A stretch of DNA of 64,000 nucleotides, taken from NCBI GenBank assembly GCA_958510875.1, contig OY294067.1:100794010-100858009 (forward strand), written 5' to 3'. The position numbers and the translations under genes are program-made. The DNA is from Endomychus coccineus. Taxonomy: Eukaryota; Arthropoda; Insecta; Coleoptera; Endomychidae. The notes beneath the pieces are model-generated. The model was not told where the DNA came from. It searched no databases and saw only the letters and a list, made by a program, of their open reading frames with translations. Positions 1-11,600 of the stretch are shown piece after piece (position 1 is the stretch's first letter; each line of letters opens with the position of its first letter).

Positions 1-240
1 AGTCTTGATTATTTTTTTGAATTTCCATTTTTCGGGTTAATTGGTTTATTAACAAATTGTTAATTAACTAATTAAATTAACAGCCAATCAGAAAAATTAC
101 ATCGAATTTGTATTCAGCGACCTCAAATTACCTGAAAATGAATCTAATCTTGATTATTTAGGAAATTTCCATTTTGTTGTTTATTAACAAACAGATAACT
201 GACAAATTGTTATAAACCTTAAATTCACATTGTTTATTGA
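1..240. repeat. Two degenerate units of a ~145-bp direct repeat
   Basis: The motif TCTTGATTATTT...TTTCCATTTT followed by TTTATTAACAAA occurs near position 2 and again near 147, so the left edge of the window looks like the end of a short tandem array. Between them lies GTATTCAGCGACC, a phrase that also heads every unit of the array at 55.3 kb. The relation to that array is an inference from this short match only. Confidence 0.4.
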
Positions 241-245
241 TCAAA

Positions 246-1320
246 TAACTGCAATTTTCTACTTTACCTGCTAAAAATTGATGGAAAACAGCATTTTCAA
301 TTTTTTGTTATTATGTCAAAAACATGCCATTTATTGGCCATTATTTATTGTTTATTAACAATAGGACAAATTTCCCCCTATGTAGCTGTGGCAGATTCTG
401 ATCTAGAGGTCAAAACAAATCGAATGAGCCCTCACACATCAAGATCGGCCTTTTACATCAAATTTTTCTTTTCAAAACCTTTATTTCCTGGACTAGTAGG
501 GGAACAAACCTTAACCTTATATACAAGGAAACGTAATATATTGTTCTTGGTATTTTGGTTCTTTAGTACTACTAAAAATAAAATGAGATTTTCTCTTTTT
601 GACGTTTCAATATTTTATTTATATCTTCATCAAAAAATGTTATGTTAATTATTTTTTCCATGTAATTTTGAAAAGAATAGATGACTTTGATTAATGAAAT
701 GCAACGTTGGATCGGTTGTGTGTGGAAGAGTAATGTCTGGCTAATTATCAAATTGATAATTTGTAATGGATTGAATCTAGCTGATTAAATACCTAAGCAC
801 TGTTCTGAGATTTAGAAATCCAAATAGAACTATAATTATTTCATGAATTACTTATTTTACGATTAACATTTCATTTCTATTATTGATAACTATTTAGGCT
901 CAGAATAGTTCTATTGAATTTTCATTTCAAAACTGTCACTGTCATAAATGTAACAATGTTAGATGATACGTTATCTTTTTAGGTTGAATTAAATAGACAA
1001 CAGAAAGTGGTAATTCAAAATTTCTGAATTTGGTTGAGTCTGAATCAGATTATTATAAATTTTTGAAAGATTAGAATCAATTTTGTTATTAACACAATTG
1101 CTTCTTTTTATTTGGATGCTTTTAATATTAAACGTTTATCATTATTTTGCCCAACATTCAAAATTTGTTCATTGTTCTAGTCAAATGAATGACTTGTGTC
1201 TTTTATATGTTTACTGAGTGCAGTTAATACATTTTTTGTATATTTGTTCATGCCTATTCAACCTTTTATCAAGGTATTGCGAAGATTGGCCGATGTACAC
1301 TTTTCCTCAATCTTCACAAT
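246..1320. other. No supportable feature
   Basis: AT-rich sequence. A 111-codon open frame at 313-648 (+) starts with a hydrophobic stretch that could resemble a signal peptide, but the rest is low-complexity and F/Y/K-rich. I see no splice signals that would support a gene. Confidence 0.3.
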
Positions 1321-1518
1321 ACCAATTAATTGGTAAACACATCCAGGAATGGGGGTTCGAATCTCGTCTTTGGCTCAATGTTTTACTTTTATTCATCTTT
1401 ATAATCGTGTGTTAAATTATCTGAGTTATCTTCATAATTCATAAAATTTAATTCGATATATCTTAATGTACTCAAATGAAAATGTGGCCAATTAGGCAAA
1501 GAAACCTTAAACTTGCTC
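1321..1518 (+). repeat. tRNA-derived SINE, copy A (degenerate head)
   Basis: The head keeps AATTGGTAAACAC and a Pol III B box (GGGTTCGAATC) but has lost most of the anticodon arm. The body from about 1381 matches, base by base with scattered differences, the body of the SINE copies at 47.8 and 48.3 kb on the opposite strand. Shared blocks include TTTATTCATCTTTATAATC and GGCCAATTAGGCAAAGAAAC, ending at TTAAACTTG. Three copies with one body and a tRNA-like 5' end define a SINE family. This copy is the most diverged and therefore probably the oldest. Confidence 0.75.
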
Positions 1519-3420
1519 ACATATTTTTCTATTCGATAAATTTATTAATCCTGTATCTCCTCCAGTTGCATAGAAGGCTTTTCGAAGATTATTCAGAAAG
1601 AATAATGAACAATTTTCATGTAATTTTCAATTTTAAGAATTGGTTCTGTTGTTCTGCGTTTCAGAAGCTATCTAGAAGCTATTAAAATGTTTACGTTTGA
1701 ATGCGATAACACACAAAGGAGGCATTATCAAAATATTATTAGGAACGCAATGATGCTTACATATTTATCAACATTTTAAATTGTGTATAAGTCGAGCAAG
1801 TTTCCAATAGAAAATAGACGCTCTCTGCAAATTATTTCCACAATCCGAGGGTAGCGAGATGTAGACAAGACATCAGGACATCAGATCGGACGATCTTTCT
1901 GACTAGAACTAATTGCATGTCCACTATTTTCGATGTGTCCATTTTATTTTCAGTTATTTCTTTATTGACTACTAAATTGTACGCTTCGCTGGGTTATATC
2001 AACGATGTATTCTTATGAGAATAATATCTGTTGACATTTTTCCATCTAAATTCGTATTCCATGATTACATAATTTTCCTATTCTTGATAACTTCGTTTTC
2101 GAACTCAGATGGCACAATTTTTGACACAATATATGAGATAGTACGAGCCCTAACACTAAAATGAAATTAATTATCAGTAATGTACCTGCATTTATAAAAA
2201 ACACATATACATAAGTTTCAGGTGTTACAATATTCCATTCTATATTTTGATAATTATAAATGTAATGGCTATAATTATGATGTTTATTTGAATAAATATT
2301 TCAGGACTAGTTGAACTAAATTTTGTCAAAATCGTTTGCAGTGGTTATAGAATCACGATAAAAAGCTATTCTTCAAATTAAATTTTAAAGGCCTGTACCT
2401 GCATCAGGAAGCGTTTCTGAGAAAAATATAATGATGCATGTTGACTCATTTTACGGTATATTATCGACAGGTGAAGTTTGGCACATCTTTGTAATATACT
2501 GAAACTGAGTGAAGAATTGAAAACCATCTTTGAGAATATCATGTTTGTATAATTCAAAAGTTTTGAGAATAGAGAAATAAAACACAAACTCAATTTTAAG
2601 CGAACTGCGAAGTTTAATTTAATAACTTCCTTTGAAATTGCATGTGTAAATCTAAATATGTTTCATTTCAATATTTTACATATTTTTCAAATGAGTTAAC
2701 ATGCAGTAGACGCCAATTTCATAGAGAGGCGTAATTCACTCTAATTTTTCATGTGAAAAATAATAATTTTTATAATAACTTAGTGAGTAACGTAGGTATT
2801 AAATTTAGCTAATATAGATACATATTCATGGACAAATATCGCGTGCTGCTGATTTTCTCTAATATTCAACATAGCTGGAGATTCATGATCAAATGATAAC
2901 CAACACGCCTCAACTTTCATACCCTCGTAGTATGTTGAATAATAGTAGCTCTATAACAATACAGTTTATTACAAAAAAGAGAAAATTTAACACAAGCACA
3001 GATCCATTAAGTTTGAGAGACTTAACTCGTGATACCTACTTTCCAAGTAACTGTAATGAATTTCAAATAGCTCCGTTCGAATTATAAGAACCAGATATTC
3101 ATTATTCAGATCAAAATTATATTCTACAAGCACTGTTTTTATTATCACTGTTCGAAAACTTAAATAGTATCAGAGCTTAACTAGAAACAAATAAGCCTTA
3201 AAAAGCAACTTTAACGCATTTATGAAGATTCAAACCTCTAAGAAAACACAATAAAACCTAAATACTAATTGAACATTTCTAAACACTCTGAGCAAACCTG
3301 ATGTTTTTAATCATGCAAGATCTATGTTCTCAACCTTAAATAACTGTAGCAGAATTACAAATTTATAGTTGTTAAAAGTTCAATAAGGGGCAAAATAGAG
3401 CCACTAGAGCCTAAAACTAG
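1519..3420. other. No supportable feature
   Basis: AT-rich DNA with only short chance open frames. The last few hundred bases may hold the 5' part of the gypsy relic that follows, but I could not identify an LTR or a primer-binding site. Confidence 0.3.
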
Positions 3421-4232
3421 CACTACTATTAGCAACCAAGAAAGTTGTAGTGTTTTATAATAGACATAAAAATGAAAATGTATTTCGATGTCAAAATAGC
3501 GGCTCAGATCGACCTCGATTTTGCAGGAGAATCAAATAAGTCTACAGATTTCATAAACGCCGTCGATTATAAGAATACCACACTCAAAGACGCAGATAAA
3601 GCTCAGTTGTCAACATTTTCATCCAAGGTCTAATTATAATGCCAGGCAAAAAATTTTCTAACCACAACTCCGAAACCGTTTGTATTGAGAAGTACAATAG
3701 CAAATAGTTTTAAACCAGAAACTATACTATCGTCCATTCACGCACCACTCAACGACACCAAACAGAACAATACGTCAGTTTCAGAATAATTCGCTTCGAC
3801 ACGGTTACAATGTTAAAAATAGGCCACAAAATCTCAATATTCAAACAATAGATATGGCTGCACGGGCAGGTACTTTTTGGTTGAGCCTAAGAGACCGAAA
3901 TTGCTCAGACAAAACAGCAAGAGAATTTATATTACGTGCAACGAGGAAATTGCAACAATTATGGCAAAAATATTAGAGCTAATCAACGAGGTTCTAGAGA
4001 TTTTATGAAAATAACTACAAAAGATGCAACAAGTTTCGCGGAAATCAAAGCCCGCATTTCGAAAATGCAAAAAACGGATTCAATAGCCAGTCAAACTATA
4101 ACAGAAGTCACAGTTATCGTGGCCAAAATTTCCGTGGTTACTGTAGATCCGTGCGAAATTTCAATCAAAAAAAGACTTTTCGACGCAATGTAAATTACGT
4201 TTACGTAATACCCTAACTTCGTCAGCGGGGAT

Positions 4233-4583
4233 GTGGCTCAGAAACTGTCAGAAATTAATTTCCATACGTCAAATACAAATAATTATATAAAATGTCATTG
4301 TCGTATGATGAACCATATATCAACATTCATATTAGACCCAGGCGTAATTATCAGTTTGCACAAAATGAGCAAAGTTAATCATGATCAAATTATCAATCTT
4401 GAACATAAATGCATCATCGTCGGAACAGCAAAAAATGAGCTCAGTGCTTTCGGTACAACTTTACCGAAACTTTCAATTTTCGACCTAAATTTAAAATATG
4501 CAATTCATATCGTGGAGAAGAACTTTCCCATATTAACAAATGAGATACTGAAAAGTGATTTTGACCAAAATTTAACTGCCTAG
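4233..4583 (+). pseudogene. Gypsy aspartic protease-like fragment
   Basis: The open frame contains FILDPGVIISL, which lines up with the family catalytic motif (hydrophobic)-LDTGA-x-(hydrophobic)SL. The Thr of DTG is replaced by Pro and the Ala by Val, so the active site is dead. Near the end, NEILKSDF aligns with the flap/substrate region G-x-ILGxDF of retroviral-type proteases. It lies between a basic nucleocapsid-like tail and RT sequence, as expected for gypsy pol. The assignment rests on motif order, not overall similarity. Confidence 0.55.
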
Positions 4584-5089
4584 TGTATTACAATCCTTGG
4601 AGTTCAAAACTTCATCAAGAACTGCCAGAACATGTTATCCCAATGGAAATAAGACTGCCAGACTTGAGTGAATTTAATATCTCAGCTCACACAGAAAATA
4701 TTCAAGATATAAATGGTTCACTTAACGAAGATAAAGTAATTTCAAGTCAAGCTATCAAAAACGGCATTTTCCTGAGAAACACTATAGTACTAAAACAAGG
4801 AATAGCTCACCTTAAACTCGTATAAACATCAAAGGCGTCATATTAAACAATTTAAACTTCCACGACGAATCGCTTATCAGATTACAACGTTTTTAAAATA
4901 GGAAATACATACAAGAATATAGGTCAGGGCTAAGCCTGGCCAGCGTTTTTTCATCAGATAAATTAGAACAAGAATCCCGTCCACTCGCAGCTTTTTGAAA
5001 TAACACAAGTCTTTACGAATACAAGAGGCTTACCTCCGGTATAAACATCTCTACTAGTAGTTTTCACGGATGATGATAGAAATCTAAGG

Positions 5090-5455
5090 TTCAAACGTCG
5101 ACTCTCTTTTATACGTCGACGACATAATAGTCTTCATGAAGCTTAAAATACCACAAAGAAAATTTAACATAAGGTTTGGAACGATGTCGATTGTATAATC
5201 TCAAATTAAACCCCTCAAAATGTAGTTTCTTCGGAACAGAAGTTATATATTTTGGGCATTTGATATCAAACCAAGGAATTTTACCTAACCCTAAAAAGTG
5301 GGGTGTTATAAAAACTAACCAACACTACAGCCAGCAGATGACGAGAGACGGTTTATTGGGTTCATGAACTATTAACGTAGATTTTACCAATGTCTCTATA
5401 TCACTTCACGAACCAATTCAATACCTCCGAGCACAGTTTGTCATTACAACTCAGC
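5090..5455 (+). pseudogene. Gypsy reverse transcriptase fragment (YVDD to thumb)
   Basis: LLYVDDIIVF at 5106-5135 is RT motif C with the two catalytic aspartates. After a frame break, the open frame at 5176-5367 reads YNLKLNPSKCSFF then VIYFGHLISNQGI and PNPKK. This is the family signature L-x-P-x-KC-x-F...YLGH-(V/I)(I/S)xxGIxPxPxK. A further shift gives RRFIGFMNYYRRF-like sequence with an internal stop near 5375. RNase H and integrase are absent. Confidence 0.75.
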
Positions 5456-5474
5456 CGACTGAGATGTTCCATGC

Positions 5475-6840
5475 ATGATTTTCTCCGAGTTTCCTTGGAG
5501 AAGCGTATGTTTTGAATATGAAGACACAACGCAATATGCCAAGCACATTTTTCAAATTATCATACTGGAAAAGTCAACTTACATAGCCCATACTCACAAA
5601 TCATCATCTTCTGGTGACACGTTGTTCAATAAAGTCTGTTCTATGGTCATCGTCTCAAAACAAACAACAGGAACCAATGTGTGGAGACCAGAACCGACAG
5701 TGTTGAAGCATGGAATTTCTGCAATCCCATCATAATAGACGCATAGAACGAGGGGTATAATTCAAAAATAAGATCAAAGCTTATCGAATGCCCTATTGGC
5801 TCCCGTCCGCTTTGGACTTCCGGTAATTCAATTGGAAGAAATTTCTTCATCACCTCATTCCCTATTCTAACCAAATATGATGGTACTCTCACTACTACAC
5901 CACAAGAAAAATACAACCTTTTTGCTCACACGTTTGCTGCAAATTACACTTTGAATTCACAGAATAATGGCCCTCCTTGCATTGCAATCATCGATAGCCA
6001 TATGCCTGAAATTGTTTTCCATTAGCGCACAATCACACGAATTCAGCTTGATATCAATACCAAGAGGGCTATTTGACTAGATGCGATTCCGATTGTTGTT
6101 CTCAGAAATGAGCACCAGAATAAACACCATCCAAAATAGGTATGTTTCCTTCCAGTTGGAACATGACTAAAGGTCAACCAGTTCCAAGAAATGGAAGAAC
6201 GTCCTCCCCGATATAATCATAGACTCATTGCAATTCTATATGTGATGGGGAAAGCTATCAACATCGAAGTCATCCAATACCTTGAAAGATCCAGAATTGT
6301 GAGAACCGGCAATATGGCTTTCATCAGCAGAGATCGACATGATATCTGGTTGCCTATGTATCACATATTCATTCTTAATTCATCTATCAAAAAAAATGGG
6401 GAATCTAGCTATAGCATTGAATATCTCCAAAGAATTTGAAAGATTCTGGTACCCAGGGCTTCTTGATAAACTTTCGTGATATTGTTTGCCGCCTTAACTT
6501 CGTTGTTAACTTTTTTTCTCAGGAACATCACTGCATGCGGTGGTTGACGTCCGATGAAATGACTATTAGAACTGGTGTTCCACAGGGTATTATCCTGGCA
6601 CCAACTTGGTTTTTTTTCCATTCCAACTATCCATTGGAAGTGACCTTGTCCACAGCCTTGCAGATGATGATATACTCCATATCGTCTCAATGGCTACAGC
6701 AATTCCTCCGAATCTATTGCTTTTAAGAAGCTTCGTATGTATTATGGCTTCAAAATAGATAGATCTCCCTCTTCAATTTGGTACGTGCCTAGGTGTCATG
6801 CCCTTGGGTTCTGAAAGGTAGTGCATTCTGTCAGGATGTG
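5475..6840 (+). mobile_element. LINE fragment, R1/jockey-like RT (+ strand, decayed)
   Basis: Six or more frame breaks interrupt recognisable LINE pol sequence. It includes a linker with DGTLTTTPQEKYNLFAHTFAAN (about 5880-5945) and MPEIVF (6003-6020). It also has a P-x-x-YRPIAIL-like region (about 6200-6250), a KEFERFWYPGLL stretch matching RT motif A (KAFDRVWH.GLL), TGVPQGIILAPTWF (6571-6610, motif B) and ALADDDILH (6650-6680, motif C, FADD-like). The same family lies inverted at 9.08-10.76 kb; for example INTKRA/LNTKES and NIEVIQYLERSRIV/NIELIQYLKSSKIV correspond. No endonuclease or 3' tail could be identified. Confidence 0.75.
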
Positions 6841-8584
6841 AATAGGATAACCTGCAGTCTTCTTCTTCAACTATTCCGTGTCCTTTATACCGAAAATGTC
6901 CTGTTAGGATTCCCGGTAGTATTCAGTATTACGTAATTGTATCTTTTGAAATATCATCTTTAGAATCATTCAGAATCTGATATTGAATCAATATTATTTG
7001 GAAGTAATTCAACAACGTCAACTAAATGTATAACAAAAAATTGAAAGATATTATCATTCCCGGAAAATTTTCCAATATCTGGAAGACTAATATATTTTTC
7101 AGTACTTAGCCATATGGAACTGATAACTGAAATGAAGAATAATGCTGTTCACATATTCCAACGACCTGTTGTATTCTCAGAGAAGCCCATTTCCCTATGT
7201 ATTCCATAACATAATATAAATAACAATTATAAGATATATGTACTTACAAATTGAGAAATAATATGAAAAAGATTGATATAAATATCATGTACTCATGCAA
7301 ATGTATATTATCTTGAGAGTTATGAGCACACACGTCATGCACTCCCATAGGTTAGCCAATACTTTCGAAATTTTTAAAACAATGAAAATTATTTTTTGCA
7401 ATTTAGTAATCTAGATCTCATTTCATTAACGCTGATTTTTGTTCTGAAAGGTGGTTCATTCCAACACAGTGCTAAATTGAGTTCATTTTAGCACTGATGC
7501 TGAAATGAGCTTAGTAACATAAACACATTACTTTCGACTTACTAGGCTGCAAATTCACTAATACAGCCTTTGCAAACTCTTCAACGTACCAAGGTAGGAA
7601 CTCTTAAGATTCGCTCATTTTTAAACATAAAATTTAATATAATTGAGGATATTTTGACATATATCTCTTGACATTGGCTCTTTTCCATGGTAACTCTTAT
7701 ATCACGATTTTTGCTTCCTTATATCCTTAAAAACAAACAAAAATGGCTTACATACCATCTAAAGAAAATTCAACGTTATAAAAATAATGTTTTTTTTTCT
7801 TAACAACTGAATTACAGAAGGTTTTGTATAAAACGAGACGCTAAACGGCATGTTTTTTGCACATTCAGCGATTTAGCTATCAACGTGGATTTCATTTTTT
7901 GTCGATAAACAATACAAACCCTTTTCTTCGGCACAACGGTTATTGTTACATTGTAAATCTATCTACAAAGAGATTGGTCGAATCACGAAGAATATGGCAG
8001 ATACCATTGAATATGTAAATAAACGAATAAACAAGAAATTGTGAAATAGAATTTCTTCATGAATTGAAGCGTGCAATGCTTCGGGCATCGCTTTGCTACT
8101 GAATATATTTCCAAAGAAATTGATGAATACTGATTTAATACCGTTATGTCAATAAGCTGATAGCTGTGTTGAAAATCAAGCAATATTATGTCTGTAATAG
8201 AGTGAGTTAGTTTATAGCAATGGCAGTAGAATATCCCCTTGTGAGAGATTGAATTCGAGTAAATAAATTTGAAATGAATTTTGATGAAGAAATACAACTG
8301 ATTGCTGGAAATAGAGTTAGATCTATAGACACAAGAAACATATAACTAACAATCGTTGTTTTTAGTGAAAAATACTACAATTGTGGTAAACTTTTTTCGA
8401 GACCACATCATGTTTCGTGCTTGCGAAAATGACCGGAGCAATGTTAGTATTCAATTCACAGCATGATGTTTCAATATTACACCGACAAACTTTAGCAGCT
8501 CCAACTAAAAATATCTAATAATGTTCCTATGGAGACAGTGATCTATGAATCAAAACTTTTTAGTATGGTTTTGTAGTTAAAAGA
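6841..8584. other. No supportable feature
   Basis: AT-rich DNA without a coding signature, convincing repeat or RNA gene. Open frames here are short and low-complexity. Confidence 0.3.
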
Positions 8585-8604
8585 ATGTTTTATTTTTTCA
8601 TTTG

Positions 8605-8610
8605 TTTATT
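8605..8610 (-). terminator. Polyadenylation signal AATAAA of NPF
   Basis: Minus-strand CTCTAAATAAACAAATG, about 43 bases after the proposed NPF stop codon. Position and sequence fit a metazoan poly(A) signal; cleavage would fall near 8585-8595. Confidence 0.5.
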
Positions 8611-8652
8611 TAGAGGAGCGGATCAACTCTTCGTATCGTTGTGCTCATTTAA

Positions 8653-8673
8653 TCATCCAGGATCTGAACGATT
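8653..8673 (-). CDS. NPF: NPF probable exon 4: last six codons and stop
   Basis: On the minus strand TATTATTTCAG is a good acceptor. The phase-0 continuation from exon 3 reads NRSDPG then TGA. About 45 bases later there is an AATAAA signal (8605-8610) followed by an A/T-rich stretch, so this would be a terminal exon with a short 3' UTR. The evidence is the acceptor, phase fit and polyadenylation signal only; the six residues carry no family signature. A different last exon or intron retention after exon 3 is possible. Confidence 0.5.
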   Translation of the reverse strand, partial: NRSDPG

Positions 8674-11600
8674 CTGAAATAATATATTTATGATTTGCAA
8701 ATTGATTATTATTATTGAAAAACAACCGAAAACTGATTTAATTTTGCTATCAAGATAAAATTTTACTATAGCAGTAAAAGGAAGGATGAAAATATCGAGT
8801 TTGAACTATGAGTAGATTAGGGCTCAAGGGACGTTCCAACTTTCTCCTCAAATATTGAATAGAGCAAAACATTCGTGGGATATGTAATAGGAGATAAATA
8901 TTAAATTTTCTTAATTATGGAAATAATTTCTCATTACCCATGTTTCTTTCGAAATTTTGTACTGATCCTAACAGTTCTATGCTCAATATACTTCTAGATG
9001 ATACTGAGGACAAGAAGATATAGATATTGTTCAGACAATATCGATTTTTTCATACTCTCACTACACGGAAGGGAAAGCTATAATGTTCGAAGAACATCAT
9101 GTGAGCCATCGGTGGAATGTTGGGAGAGGAGGTGCATTAGAATTTTTCTTGAAGGTTTGGAAATTATAGGCATAGGGAAAGACCTCACTTGGTAACGGGT
9201 TCCATAACTTCGTTGTTTGATAGAATCATGAATCTTGGTAGGAAGAAGTTTGGCATTTCTCGAGTCTGACAATGGTGAGGTGACTAGCTTGAGTTCGTCT
9301 ACTTTGCCTATCTGGAATCTATCGTGGTGGAATAACAGACGAGATGTCTGATGAACACCGACCATAAAAAATCTATACAAAAGTGAGAGATCTCCTACCT
9401 TCCTACGATGTTCTAGAGAGGTCAATGCACATGTTAGTGTGACATCATCAATCAGACGAATAGCTTTTTTCAGGATAGCTTTTTTCAGGATAGAATCAAA
9501 GAGCTTCAACGTATGTTTCGGGCCGAGCTTCAAATATGTGAACAGTACTCCAGGGCAGGTTGAATCTGTGCTTTGTAGATTATGAGGAGCTGCTGGAATG
9601 TAAAGTAGCTTTTTGTACGGAATAGGAAACCAAGCATCTGTCAAGAGGTTATCGCAATGAACCTCACATGATCATCCCATGAGAGAGTGCTGTTGTTGGT
9701 GATTCCGATCATGGATATGGGATACTTCAGAGGAATAGTTGTACCTGACATCATCGTATTAGGAATTGTGGAATCCACCTTCCTGGAGACGACGCAAGCT
9801 TGCGTTTTGGTTGAATCAAACTCTACTAAGTTATGAGATCCTCATTCCGAAAATTTTGCCAGATCGTCATTAATTGCCTCGCTCTTCTGACTCCATTGAA
9901 TGGTATAGGGATGAGAAACCGGTATGAAGTGTACAATCATCTGCAAAGCTATAGACCGGACAAGTGGCCACCTCCAGAAGATCGTTCATATGTGGTAGAA
10001 ACACAGTTGGTGTCAAGACAGGTCCCTGTGAATCACCAGCGTTGATAGCCATTGTTTCGGAAGATACTCCGTGAACCACCACATGGAGTGATATGTCTGA
10101 GAGAAAACTCGATAGTAAGCTACAAAGTTGCGGTGGCAAACCATATGACGGAAGTTTCCCGAAACGCCTGTGGTGCCAAGCTCGATAAAATGCCTTGGAG
10201 ACATCCGATGCTACAGCCAGAGATTCCCCATGTTTTTCAATAGACTTCTACCGTAGATGTGTCACGTAGGCAAGCCGGTCTCCTGTTAATCTCTGCTGAC
10301 GAAAGCCATATTGCCGCTCATTCACGATTTTGGAGCTTTTTAGGTATTGGATGAGCTCGATGTTGATTGTTTTCTTCATCACTTTAGAGATCACAGATAA
10401 TAGTGCAATGGGTCTATAATTATTAGGAAGGGTGCTCTTTCCTTTTTTTGTAATTGGTTGAACTCTAGCTGTCTTCCAGCTGGAAGGAAACAGATCAAGT
10501 TTATTTGAAAGAGTATGCAACCTGCAGATAACTGGTGTGAATGCAGGCGCACGTTCGTTGAGAACGACAGGTGGGATTCCGTCTGGTCCCACAGACTCCT
10601 TGGTATTGAGATCAAGCAGAATGAGCCTAATTGTGCGCTGACGAAAGACAATTTCAGGCATATGGCTATCGATGGCAGCAATGATAATAATGCCAAAATC
10701 AAATTTCTGCTGTATCTATCTGAAGGTCTTGCAGAAATAGGAAAGGAGTTGTACAATATATCGTCAAAATTGAAGGTAAATATTGAGTAATACCTCTCAG
10801 AAAACTCCTTGAACGTAGAAAGTATTAGTTGAAAACGTGATTTTTTTCTTATCGTATTATATTTATATTTTGTTTACCACAATATAATGATCTCATGCAA
10901 TGAATACCTGTAAATGTGAAGTCACCATCAATCACTAAATGGAAACTTGTCAGTATTCATCTGAATAACGAATTGGAATTGATCAATATACTAATAATAC
11001 TAATAATGTTTCCCTTCCGTTAGTCTTGTAAGGGTGAAAAAATGATTCCTTCAGAGCTGTAGTTCGTCGACAAGCATTCATCTATATAATATCTGGAGTT
11101 TGCACAGTGGTCCAGTAATCAAACCAATTGAGAAATTCAATATCTTACCTGACCTTCGTAGTCAATCGGCGCAAAATTGGAGTTGCTTTCCCCGCGTTTG
11201 CCGAACCTGGAAACAAACGGAATCATTCATTACCTGTTACTCGTTGTTTACTATCCACAATTCAGATCAAAGTTTTATTGGATTCAGTCACCGTTAACAA
11301 TTTGGCAATTCCTTGATATTTATACAATGCTCAGTTAACAAATGTTTCGCTTCGCTTATTCACGATCGTTTCTATTCACTTGCGGTTGAAACTAATTTGT
11401 AACTTTTTATTCTACTCGTATTTTAACATAACGCTAATTGCCGAAGAAATGTCAATGGAATAAATACTATAAATACTCCAATAATGGATAATTTTAGAAA
11501 CAAAATCAGAGCATTCACTAACTAGATAACAAATATTTCTAGAGATGCCTTCGCTCACGTTTTACAAATCTCCAGCATGAATGAGAATACAAAATATCAA

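Larger units (their letters stand above)
3430..5455 (+). mobile_element. Ty3/gypsy LTR-retrotransposon relic (gag-PR-RT pieces, no LTRs seen)
   Basis: Pieces appear in the normal gypsy order on one strand. They are a Gag/nucleocapsid-like basic N/R-rich tail (about 4060-4200), a protease-like domain (4233-4583), a linker (4583-4825), an RT catalytic YVDD box (5112-5123) and the RT C-terminal stretch (5176-5450). Frames are broken by several stops and shifts, the CCHC knuckle cannot be made out, and no RNase H or integrase follows. The element is therefore an old, truncated, inactive copy. The right end runs into LINE sequence at about 5.47 kb. Confidence 0.7.

Noticed and set aside
313..648. 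111-codon frame with signal-peptide-like start
   Set aside because: After the first 30 residues it is low-complexity and terminates without splice or domain support.
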